From the IMG/VR virus record IMGVR_UViG_3300005590_000001, positions 62,001 to 126,000 of that record: 64,000 nt of DNA; one strand, given 5' to 3'. Shown one piece after another: positions 13,676 through 19,440 of this stretch (the stretch's first letter is position 1; each line of letters starts with the position of its first letter). Source of the stretch: a virus. Below the pieces are notes generated by a model that had not been told where the DNA came from, did no database searches, and worked only from the letters and a program-made list of their open reading frames with translations. Made by a program: the position numbers and the translations under genes.

Positions 13676-14116
13676 TCAGCGTCGTTTGCGGCGTACTATT
13701 CTTTTGCAATCACACTTGCGTGCGGCGGCAAGAGCGGTTTTCTTGTCGATTCCCATTTCTTGCAATTCTTTTGCTTTGTCGAGAATCGACTGCATTCTGT
13801 ATTGGAATTCTTGTCTAGCTGGCGGGATATTCGTGCCATGATAATTAACCTTAATTTCATTTCCCGCTGGATACAACGATGCACCTTCTGGAACTCCCAG
13901 ATATGAGAATTCTCCATTGTGACGGAATGGTCTGTATCGTTGACGATCCTGTGCGAGATTCGGAAAGATTCCGAAAATCGTATATGTGTTTCGCTCATCT
14001 GACAGCAGATCACCAGCGTGAGACGCTGTGTATATTACGCGTTTGACGCCTTCGCGGTCTTTGAAGACGAAAACGAAATCGTACTTATGGTGACGGTAAT
14101 TTGCAGGAAACAACAT
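13676..14116 (-). CDS. hypothetical protein with basic C-terminus, 146 aa
   Basis: ATG at 14116 behind TTTTAGGAG. The first ~95 residues are beta-rich (YDFVFVFKDREGVKRVIYTA, YTIFGIFPN); residues ~105-146 are a helix and a strongly basic tail (ALAAARKCDCKRIVRRKRR). The tail would suit nucleic-acid binding. No family recognised. Confidence 0.6.
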   Translation of the reverse strand: MLFPANYRHHKYDFVFVFKDREGVKRVIYTASHAGDLLSDERNTYTIFGIFPNLAQDRQRYRPFRHNGEFSYLGVPEGASLYPAGNEIKVNYHGTNIPPARQEFQYRMQSILDKAKELQEMGIDKKTALAAARKCDCKRIVRRKRR

Positions 14117-14145
14117 TATTCAAACTCCTAAAACAGAGAAGGGAA

Positions 14146-14171
14146 ACCACCCGCAGGATCCTGCGGGTGGT
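14146..14171 (-). terminator. perfect palindromic hairpin 13 nt after stop
   Basis: A 26-nt perfect palindrome (half-site ACCACCCGCAGGA) follows the gene at 14184-14411. On the minus strand it is followed by TTTCCCTTCTCTGTTTTAGG, which includes the next gene's ribosome site. Confidence 0.55.
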
Positions 14172-14183
14172 GGTCGTCAAGTC

Positions 14184-14411
14184 TTACAATCTTTCGATTG
14201 AGTGTATTACTTCATGCGGATCTGGATTTGATTCTGCCTTTCCGCGACACTGGATACAAACGTCCAGAATAGCATGGTCGAAAACTTTACCATCCTGCTG
14301 ACTGACTCCGGAAAAACAGACCCGGTATTTTTTCGGGCAGAGATTACAAACGTGGCATTTTCCCGGATACATCCGGTCAAGATAATTCAGAATTGCATCG
14401 TTTGATAGCAT
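14184..14411 (-). CDS. small zinc-finger-like protein, 75 aa
   Basis: ATG at 14411 behind GAAGGTGA. Cys residues are arranged as CHVCNLCPKKYRVC and a later CIQC, enough for one or two zinc sites. The end is acidic and helical (DPHEVIHSIERL). The longer open frame upstream is a read-through of a hairpin and the previous gene and is rejected as start. Confidence 0.6.
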   Translation of the reverse strand: MLSNDAILNYLDRMYPGKCHVCNLCPKKYRVCFSGVSQQDGKVFDHAILDVCIQCRGKAESNPDPHEVIHSIERL

Positions 14412-14435
14412 TTCGTCACCTTCAGTTGAATGAAG

Positions 14436-14463
14436 ACCACCCGCGGGACGTCCCGCGGGTGGT
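14436..14463 (-). terminator. perfect palindromic hairpin 13 nt after stop
   Basis: A 28-nt perfect palindrome (half-site ACCACCCGCGGGAC) follows the LexA-like gene. CTTCATTC follows on the minus strand, so the T-tract is weak. Confidence 0.55.
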
Positions 14464-14475
14464 GGTCGCCAGATT

Positions 14476-14952
14476 CTACAGTTTCTCGATTGCGATCTCT
14501 GCCAAATTGGCATACGGATTGCCAATCCACAACTGAATGCCAGCATGCTTCGCTGTCAGCAGAGCCTGTTCATGCGTGAATTCACGCTCTTCGATTCCCC
14601 CGTTTTCCACAATTTGGACCACGATTTTCCCGTTAATGGGAAATACCATAATTCGCCGATTTTCATCGGCGACGATTCCGAAGCGATTGTCCCATCGTGA
14701 AAAGTGGGTGATTGCATACGGCGCAGCCTTGTCTTGATCCCTCAGTTCAAGATATCCCTTGGCGGTGATTTCGTTCAACTTTTCCTTGACACCATTGACA
14801 GCCATCGGACGACCAGTCTTGTCGTTGGGAAAAAATGTTCCCATTGTCCGCATTGCGGGTGGCTTTCCGTTCTCGAAAACGAATTTGCAGTAAACGTCCA
14901 AGAATCGCGCCTGTCGTTCCGTAAGTTTGTTTTCCGTTGCCTTGCGTTTCAT
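14476..14952 (-). CDS. winged-helix regulator with LexA-like DNA-binding domain
   Basis: Residues ~9-75 follow the LexA N-terminal pattern: LTERQARFLDVYCKF, then GKPPAMRTM (LexA G-x-P-P-T-x-R-E-I), a recognition region, and LNEITAKGYLELR (LexA A-L-x-x-K-G-Y-I-x-R). The C-terminal ~80 residues have no Ser-Lys peptidase signature, so self-cleavage as in LexA is not expected. It is preceded by a sigma70-type promoter (15010-15037) and a leader with repeats. A repressor or activator of phage genes is the likely role; its operator is unknown. Confidence 0.7.
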   Translation of the reverse strand: MKRKATENKLTERQARFLDVYCKFVFENGKPPAMRTMGTFFPNDKTGRPMAVNGVKEKLNEITAKGYLELRDQDKAAPYAITHFSRWDNRFGIVADENRRIMVFPINGKIVVQIVENGGIEEREFTHEQALLTAKHAGIQLWIGNPYANLAEIAIEKL

Positions 14953-15009
14953 CGTGTGAACTCCTGAAAAGAGAATGTTTGACGCGGTCGATTGCCGCGT
15001 TCTGCCCCT

Positions 15010-15037
15010 ATTCTAGCGACTGTTCTAGGATCGTCAA
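15010..15037 (-). promoter_or_regulatory. sigma70-type promoter for LexA-like gene
   Basis: TTGACG (15037-15032), 16 nt, TAGAAT (15015-15010). A hairpin ACGCGG/CCGCGT lies in the early leader near 14980-15000. Confidence 0.7.
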
Positions 15038-15079
15038 CAATAAAATTTTACTTTTGTGCAATGGACAAAATCACAGCTT

Positions 15080-15192
15080 GTTCCCATTTATAGGAATCTA
15101 AATTGTCACTATTGAGAATCCCGAAATTGAGAGGACCATTCCTATTTATAAGAATCTCGAAAATCGCGGACATTTGTCCCGCGATCACGCAT
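15080..15192. repeat. repeat module A upstream of promoter
   Basis: The block 15134-15192 (attcctatttataagaat, then the GCGGGACAAATGTCCGC element at 15164-15184, then acgcat) recurs at 15549-15611. A shorter copy of its first part (ttcccatttataggaatct) is at 15080-15099, ~43 nt upstream of the -35. On the minus strand the block has an in-frame 16-codon ATG-TAG frame (15192-15142). Confidence 0.65.
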
Positions 15193-15209
15193 TTCCTTTT
15201 ACAAAGAAA

Positions 15210-15236
15210 AGAGCATCGGCCGATCTCCGATGCTCT
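15210..15236 (-). terminator. intrinsic terminator 13 nt after stop
   Basis: A 10-bp stem AGAGCATCGG/CCGATGCTCT with a 7-nt loop, followed on the minus strand by TTTTCTTTG, ends the 56-codon gene. Confidence 0.75.
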
Positions 15237-15248
15237 TGGTCGTTTCGT

Positions 15249-15419
15249 TCAATCCTGCTTCCGGACCCTCAGGATCGTCGCTTCAGGGTATTCACTCCGA
15301 AACTTGTTCCGGGCATGCTGCTCGGATGACGCCTGAGTGACAAAATAAATTCCGTCAGCATTCTCGACACTGTACCGGGCATAAAGCTCCGGCCGATAAA
15401 CCCGTTCCTTTGTGTTCAT
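15249..15419 (-). CDS. hypothetical basic protein, 56 aa
   Basis: ATG at 15419 behind AAGGAAAG. The sequence starts with beta-like segments (ELYARYSVENADGIYFVTQA) and continues as a basic helix and strand (SEQHARNKFRSEYPEATILR). It has its own promoter, a leader hairpin over the ribosome site and its own terminator, so it is an independent unit. Unknown function. Confidence 0.65.
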   Translation of the reverse strand: MNTKERVYRPELYARYSVENADGIYFVTQASSEQHARNKFRSEYPEATILRVRKQD

Positions 15420-15425
15420 GTTGTC

Positions 15426-15445
15426 TTTCCTTGTAAATCAGGAAA
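15426..15445 (-). promoter_or_regulatory. leader hairpin covering ribosome site
   Basis: TTTCCT pairs with AGGAAA around GATTTACA, burying the AAGGAAAG that serves the 56-codon gene. It closely resembles the leader at 4813-4833. Confidence 0.45.
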
Positions 15446-15453
15446 CAAAGCGA

Positions 15454-15472
15454 ATCACAGCGAAGTGCTGTG
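15454..15472. promoter_or_regulatory. inverted repeat at transcription start
   Basis: TCACAGC-N5-GCTGTGA lies about 10 nt downstream of the -10 at 15483-15488. The same half-site, oppositely arranged, occurs downstream of the promoter at 16978-17005. It could be an operator or a leader hairpin. Confidence 0.4.
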
Positions 15473-15482
15473 AACTGACACC

Positions 15483-15510
15483 ATATTAACGAGTGAATTC
15501 CGGTTGTCAA
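15483..15510 (-). promoter_or_regulatory. sigma70-type promoter
   Basis: TTGACA (15510-15505), 16 nt, TAATAT (15488-15483), driving the 56-codon gene. Confidence 0.75.
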
Positions 15511-15548
15511 CATAGCCTTATAAGAATTTTTTACTCCCAATTTTGGGA

Positions 15549-15611
15549 AGACCATTCCTATTGATAAGAATATATTCGCTCGCGGACATTTGTCTCCGCT
15601 CGAAAACGCAT
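15549..15611. repeat. repeat module B upstream of promoter
   Basis: Second copy of module A: accattcctattgataagaat, then the degenerate inverted-repeat element (15580-15599), then acgcat, ending ~39 nt upstream of the -35. On the minus strand it contains a 17-codon ATG-TAG frame (15611-15558) that aligns with that of module A (both MR-R--TNVR). Confidence 0.65.
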
Positions 15612-15640
15612 AAACGCCCAAGAGATCTTGGACGAGAAAA

Positions 15641-15662
15641 GCCCGCGGGTTTCCCCGCGGGC
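15641..15662 (-). terminator. hairpin with GAAA loop 13 nt after stop
   Basis: Stem GCCCGCGGG/CCCGCGGGC (9 bp), tetraloop GAAA on the minus strand, then TTTTCTC. A second palindrome (CCAAGAGATCTTGG) follows at 15618-15631. Confidence 0.7.
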
Positions 15663-15674
15663 TGGGTTCAGTTC

Positions 15675-16112
15675 TTATTCCAGTGGTCCGAGTTCATTCA
15701 CATCCCGAAAAATTGGCTGACACAATCGGAATTCTTGCTGTGTGCCATTCGGCCAGATTCTAAACTTCGCTCCCTCCTTCTCTCTGCAATCCATGCATAC
15801 GTTCCACATCGAATCGTTAATGTCATCATTATCAATCATCATCCCAACCCACATTCGGGTGCCGGTCAATCTGCTTCGCAGAAAATTGCGGATGATAGCA
15901 CTAGATACTGACGGGCCAGCTTTTGCTACAGGGTTGATATGGAACCACCGTACCCTGAGACCCACCTTGGTGGTTTCATAGGCAAGACACCCCGCCATTG
16001 CTCCATCAGGATACGCCATCACAACATAGTGCATATCCTGCGTCAGGAGTGATGCAGGAGCGCCCATATATTCGGCGACAGTGTCAGCAACTTCGAAATA
16101 TTCAAAAACCAT
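15675..16112 (-). CDS. hypothetical protein, 145 aa
   Basis: ATG at 16112 behind TTTTTTGGAG; the open frame upstream crosses a terminator and is not used. The protein is mixed alpha/beta with strands HYVVMAYPDGAMAGCLAY and RMWVGMMIDND and a Cys-containing helix (SMWNVCMDCREKEGAKF). A GNAT-like fold is conceivable from the strand-helix order but no acetyl-CoA loop is visible. Unknown. Confidence 0.6.
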   Translation of the reverse strand: MVFEYFEVADTVAEYMGAPASLLTQDMHYVVMAYPDGAMAGCLAYETTKVGLRVRWFHINPVAKAGPSVSSAIIRNFLRSRLTGTRMWVGMMIDNDDINDSMWNVCMDCREKEGAKFRIWPNGTQQEFRLCQPIFRDVNELGPLE

Positions 16113-16128
16113 GAGCGTTCTCCAAAAA

Positions 16129-16154
16129 ACACCCGCGGGTTTCCCCGCGGGTGT
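16129..16154 (-). terminator. intrinsic terminator with GAAA loop
   Basis: An 11-bp stem ACACCCGCGGG/CCCGCGGGTGT with GAAA loop and six T on the minus strand, 17 nt after the stop at 16171. The T-tract runs directly into the ribosome site (GGAG) of the next gene, so there is no room for a new promoter. Confidence 0.8.
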
Positions 16155-16170
16155 CGATTCAGACCCAACC

Positions 16171-16461
16171 TTACAATTCAACTTCTGTCCGTGCTACGGT
16201 GTCAGCATTGAAACGGGCATGAATGCGGGCACCACCCGTTGTGCGGTCAACGCTGCATTGCATTGTGTGTGGCAATGCTGACTGAAACGCCGTGATAAAC
16301 GCGTCACAATCAACAACGTGAAACCCGATCACATTCCGGCTGATCCCGTCAGGGAATTGCAATTCCCAGACATCCGAATCCAGCACGGAAGCATATCCAG
16401 CACGGCGCAAAGTAGCGGCAAGCTGAATTTCACTTCGGTCGTCCACAATAGAAACGAGCAT
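16171..16461 (-). CDS. hypothetical protein, 96 aa
   Basis: ATG at 16461 behind TTTTAGGGG. A small alpha/beta protein: strand-helix-strand (MLVSIVDDRSEIQLAATLRR), then FHVVDCDAFITAFQSAL and a final strand pair. No family recognised. Confidence 0.6.
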   Translation of the reverse strand: MLVSIVDDRSEIQLAATLRRAGYASVLDSDVWELQFPDGISRNVIGFHVVDCDAFITAFQSALPHTMQCSVDRTTGGARIHARFNADTVARTEVEL

Positions 16462-16479
16462 ATCAAACCCCTAAAAGAG

Positions 16480-16501
16480 ACCCGCGGGTTTTCCCGCGGG
16501 T
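16480..16501 (-). terminator. hairpin 15 nt after stop
   Basis: Stem ACCCGCGGG/CCCGCGGGT (9 bp), AAAA loop on the minus strand, then CTCTTTTAGG, which includes the next ribosome site. Confidence 0.6.
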
Positions 16502-16515
16502 GGTGTGAAACTGCC

Positions 16516-16653
16516 TCACGCGAGGTAGTCGATAACTTCTTCAATCTTGGTCACTGTCCACTCTGACAACAAAACCAAGCCCCAAATTGGCATCACAAAC
16601 GCCAGCACAACTGACACTCCGATCAGAATCGGCAACTCAAACAAATCACGCAT
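16516..16653 (-). CDS. small membrane protein, 45 aa
   Basis: ATG at 16653 behind CGGGAG, overlapping the stop of the upstream gene by 8 nt. Residues ~7-30 are one long hydrophobic helix (LPILIGVSVVLAFVMPIWG), followed by an acidic amphipathic end. Unknown function. Confidence 0.6.
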   Translation of the reverse strand: MRDLFELPILIGVSVVLAFVMPIWGLVLLSEWTVTKIEEVIDYLA

Positions 16654-16918
16654 CTTTCAACTCCCGTGGCCAGATAATGCTGACCGCATAATCGGCATCC
16701 CAACCGATTCGATTATTGGAAATCACAATTTGCCAGACTGCTTTGCGATTCTTCCGGGCATACCGTCGACGCTCCACGATGAACGTCTGACCCGCAAAGC
16801 TGATCTGCCTAGGTTGTCGGCGGAATTCGCTAAACTTGAAGACGACTGACCGGCCATCTTGGTGCTTCAATCCCCAGTGAGTATCGCTGGGATCCTGCGA
16901 AATATATCGCGTTGCCAT
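16646..16918 (-). CDS. hypothetical basic protein, 90 aa
   Basis: ATG at 16918 behind AAGGGAA, itself inside a leader hairpin. The protein is beta-rich and basic (RSVVFKFSEFRRQPRQISF, FIVERRRYARKNRK), fitting a small SH3- or OB-like fold, but no family is recognised. Confidence 0.6.
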   Translation of the reverse strand: MATRYISQDPSDTHWGLKHQDGRSVVFKFSEFRRQPRQISFAGQTFIVERRRYARKNRKAVWQIVISNNRIGWDADYAVSIIWPRELKDA

Positions 16919-16925
16919 AATGTTG

Positions 16926-16966
16926 TTCCCTTTTGGGAAAGTATTGTTCGCTGTGACCGTCACAGC
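16926..16966 (-). promoter_or_regulatory. leader with hairpin on ribosome site and inverted repeat
   Basis: TTCCC AAAA GGGAA (16939-16926 on the minus strand) buries the ribosome site. GCTGTGAC-C-GTCACAGC (16950-16966), an 8-bp perfect inverted repeat, lies just downstream of the promoter and could be an operator or leader stem. Confidence 0.5.
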
Positions 16967-16977
16967 ACTGAGCACCA

Positions 16978-17005
16978 ATTATAACATCGGCAGGAACAAT
17001 CGCAA
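16978..17005 (-). promoter_or_regulatory. sigma70-type promoter
   Basis: TTGCGA (17005-17000), 16 nt, TATAAT (16983-16978), driving the genes at 16646-16918 and 16516-16653. Confidence 0.75.
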
Positions 17006-17177
17006 GGCTTTAGTTTTATTTTCTCGTTTGTGTCGTAAGTAGTTGGGACATAACGGCTTAGGGCGGGGTTTTTCATTCTCAAAAATGGTTTTGTGGGGAG
17101 GGCCGGAATCGCCGGGGCCTCAACACACGAACTTCAGCACTTTCCCCACAACATCCGCGGACATCTGCGGGCAACCC
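17006..17177. other. gene-free stretch
   Basis: No gene or clear signal between the promoter and the terminator of the gene to the right, apart from a small stem CCGC/GCGG around 17153-17168. Confidence 0.4.
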
Positions 17178-17213
17178 CAATAAAAAAGGCCATGTCACCT
17201 TATGATGACACAG
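17178..17213 (-). terminator. intrinsic terminator
   Basis: A 10-bp stem with G-U pairs (GGCTGTGTCA with TGACATGGCC) is followed by six T on the minus strand, downstream of the stop at 17246. Confidence 0.75.
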
Positions 17214-17245
17214 CCCTATCATTGTTCAACATCCTCTAAATTTTT

Positions 17246-17440
17246 TTACTCGTTTTGGTCCAAAGTCCTAAAAACAACTGATGATGTTTCATTATGTACA
17301 TACACAATGTCGCCACAGCCCCAACTTCCAGCCTTGATGACTTTGGACTCTTTGTATCCATCTTTTCCAATATAAGAAGTAACTTTGAGATCCTTTTTCA
17401 ACTCTTTCTTCGGAAATCTAGGTATTTTACGCATTTGCAT
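17246..17440 (-). CDS. hypothetical basic protein, 64 aa
   Basis: ATG at 17440 behind AAGGGGAAG, overlapping the stop of the upstream gene. The first 20 residues are very basic (MQMRKIPRFPKKELKKDLK); the rest is beta-like (VTSYIGKDGYKESKVIKAG, DIVYVHNETSSVVFRT). Unknown function. Confidence 0.6.
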   Translation of the reverse strand: MQMRKIPRFPKKELKKDLKVTSYIGKDGYKESKVIKAGSWGCGDIVYVHNETSSVVFRTLDQNE

Positions 17441-17864
17441 CGGTCGCTTCCCCTTCCCCAACGTTCATTGGGCTGCTATCGAGATCATATCCCGGAGAAT
17501 TACCGTCCCAATGAACGTTGTACCACTCATTTTTAGACATAATCTTCTCAGCCTGTGACTTTGATATGTTGTAACGTGCCATTAAGTCAGACACCTCACT
17601 GCCTCTAGCAGCAGAACGCCGTACTTTCTGGGCCTTACAAAACATAGAATAGCGATACTCTGCCTTCTCGGCCCGTGCTTTCGCGCGGACCTTCGAATCT
17701 GAAGTCCGCGCGCCTTTAATTACTGGTGTAGTCAAAGCTCTTTCACCAAGCCATCCACGTTTTGCACGCTTCACAAGTATATCTCTCGTGAGTTCAGGGT
17801 GAATTCGAGAATCTTCGAGCCAGTCCTCTATAGCCTTATCTGCACCAAATGCTTGCAAGTTCAT
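17427..17864 (-). CDS. DNA-binding protein with homing-type recognition segment
   Basis: ATG at 17864 behind TTAGGAG. Residues ~12-50 read IEDWLEDSRIHPELTRDIL...KRGWLGERALTTP, a segment typical of the DNA-recognition part of phage HNH/AP2-type proteins (the G-W-x-x-E-x-A-L-x-x-P signature). A helix-turn-helix-like stretch follows (VSDLMARYNISKSQAEKIM, ~90-110). No nuclease core is present, so it may be a derivative kept as a regulator. It is the first leftward gene at the divergent junction. Confidence 0.6.
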   Translation of the reverse strand: MNLQAFGADKAIEDWLEDSRIHPELTRDILVKRAKRGWLGERALTTPVIKGARTSDSKVRAKARAEKAEYRYSMFCKAQKVRRSAARGSEVSDLMARYNISKSQAEKIMSKNEWYNVHWDGNSPGYDLDSSPMNVGEGEATDANA

Positions 17865-18009
17865 CTTTTCTCCTAATTATTTTATAAAAATTTACCGAAA
17901 GTAAGAAAATCGTAAATATTTTAAAAATTTCGGGTAATAATAAGTGTACGGCGATTCGGACATCTGCCGACTACAAATAATTACGCAAATTTTCAGGAGA
18001 ATATTAAAA
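17865..18009. promoter_or_regulatory. divergent junction between leftward and rightward operons
   Basis: The 145-nt AT-rich stretch holds the ribosome sites of both first genes (TTAGGAG left, CAGGAG right). TATAAA on the minus strand (~17880-17890) and ACTACAAAT on the plus strand (~17970) are possible -10 elements, but no clear -35 is seen. Confidence 0.45.
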
Positions 18010-18162
18010 ATGTCCGCAAAAATTATTTATGGTAACGTTGAACTGGTTATACAGGAAACCCCAGAACTAGAGCGAAGCGTAGCTTCGGACTTACAGAGAG
18101 AAGATGAAAGAAGTGATGATGAACGAGAACGAGCTATTACGTCTAACACAGTACGTAGCTGA
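18010..18162 (+). CDS. small acidic protein, 50 aa
   Basis: ATG behind CAGGAG. A beta hairpin-like start (MSAKIIYGNVELVIQET) is followed by a highly charged helix (DLQREDERSDDERER). It is the first gene of the rightward operon and overlaps the sigma-like gene by 59 nt. Unknown function. Confidence 0.55.
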   Translation: MSAKIIYGNVELVIQETPELERSVASDLQREDERSDDERERAITSNTVRS

Positions 18163-18580
18163 ACAACTTAAGCATACCTTTACATTTGATATTTACGATA
18201 GTGATGATATTGAGCAAGAAGTATACTTTCTTATATTGGAAGCAGCACGAAAATATGATTCGGCGAAATCCACCCCGGAACAATTCTTTTATCACTTTGT
18301 ACGCAATAGATTGATAACATTGAAAAGAGATCGTTACTTCAATGAGCAAAGCGCTGAGAACAAGAAACGGCTGATGACCGCCGGGAGTCTTTCTATTGAT
18401 GTAGAGGATGAGCATAAATTGTTCGCCGATACTAATTTCTTAAATATTGTAGATGAGAAAATAGTGGCAAATTTACGCGAAGATTTTTTAAGAATGAAAG
18501 ACGGCGTTTCTATTCCACATCATTCACGGCAAAAGGTACTAGCTGCTATGAGAGTAATCGCTGAATCGGAGGAAGTGTAG
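18104..18580 (+). CDS. sigma70 region-2-like transcription factor
   Basis: The 158-residue protein contains a sigma region 2 pattern: DSDDIEQEVYFLILEAARKYD (here split as DDIEQEV and AARKYD, ~33-55) followed by FFYHFVRNRLITLKRDRYF, matching the core-binding and -10-recognising helices of sigma factors (D-D-x-x-Q-E ... Y-x-x-x-x-I/V-R-N). No clear region 4 is seen; a basic C-terminal helix (HHSRQKVLAAMRV) may substitute. By analogy with other phages it would direct host RNA polymerase to late promoters. It lies directly before the terminase genes. Confidence 0.7.
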   Translation: MKEVMMNENELLRLTQYVAEQLKHTFTFDIYDSDDIEQEVYFLILEAARKYDSAKSTPEQFFYHFVRNRLITLKRDRYFNEQSAENKKRLMTAGSLSIDVEDEHKLFADTNFLNIVDEKIVANLREDFLRMKDGVSIPHHSRQKVLAAMRVIAESEEV

Positions 18581-19440
18581 TGTCAATTAAAAAAGGGCGA
18601 ATGACGGATGAGGAAAAACGGCAGATAGAAAAATTGATTCCATATCACACATATGAAGAAGTCGGAGTTAAATTAAACCGTAGTCCTAATACTGTTCGCC
18701 GATACTGTCAACGTAATGGGATCACGCGGGACAAAGTTTCTAACGAAAAGAATATTGAAACGAAGATTAAAGAATCGGCACAATTTGCTCCTTTAGCTAA
18801 ACAAATGGGTTCCGCCGAAATAGATGCCGTCATTAATATTTATGAACAAATGATGCGGCAATTTGGATCAGATGTTACTTTCTCAGAAGAGCAGCAGATT
18901 TTAGACTATGCTAAGGCCGCTTGTCTTTTAGATAGAGCTATGACGCGCGAATTAGTATTACTGCAAGATATAGAGAAAATGACCAAAGAGGTACAATCCC
19001 TTGAAGCTTCCTTATCTAAGTTAAAACAAGGAACGCGCGATGATGATTTCGACGAACAAGAAGATTTATTGATGGAAAAGATTGATAGCGCTAACATTGA
19101 GAAAGCAACTGCTCAAGATGAATTAAAAACTATTCGTGCTAATCAAAATACTTTTTTCAAAATTAAACAAGATCTCTTAGATAAGATGAATTCTACTCGT
19201 AAAGCAAGGGCAAGCGAGTTGACAAAGGCTAATGAGTCCCTAGCTGATCAATTAGCATACATGCAAAAGAATCCGGCGTACCGCCGGGAATTAGGATTAA
19301 AGATGGAAAAGAATAGGCTGGGTATGAAAGAAGAATATATACGATTGTCTGAATTATATAAGTATCCTGATGGTATGGAAGACCGGCCGGTATTGAATTC
19401 AGAAATAGTTGAAGAATTAAAGAAAGAAGGCAAATTATGA
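18580..19440 (+). CDS. terS: terminase small subunit (probable)
   Basis: GTG start overlaps the stop of the sigma-like gene. Residues ~8-50 form a helix-turn-helix (EEKRQIEKLIPYHTYEEVG, then LNRSPNTVRRYCQRNGI), which would recognise the packaging site. Residues ~100-270 are long charged helices suited to ring oligomerisation (EMTKEVQSLEASLSKL-like, SADQLAYMQ-like). Position, size (286 aa) and domain order fit a small terminase; the large subunit is five genes downstream, an unusually wide separation. Confidence 0.65.
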   Translation: MSIKKGRMTDEEKRQIEKLIPYHTYEEVGVKLNRSPNTVRRYCQRNGITRDKVSNEKNIETKIKESAQFAPLAKQMGSAEIDAVINIYEQMMRQFGSDVTFSEEQQILDYAKAACLLDRAMTRELVLLQDIEKMTKEVQSLEASLSKLKQGTRDDDFDEQEDLLMEKIDSANIEKATAQDELKTIRANQNTFFKIKQDLLDKMNSTRKARASELTKANESLADQLAYMQKNPAYRRELGLKMEKNRLGMKEEYIRLSELYKYPDGMEDRPVLNSEIVEELKKEGKL

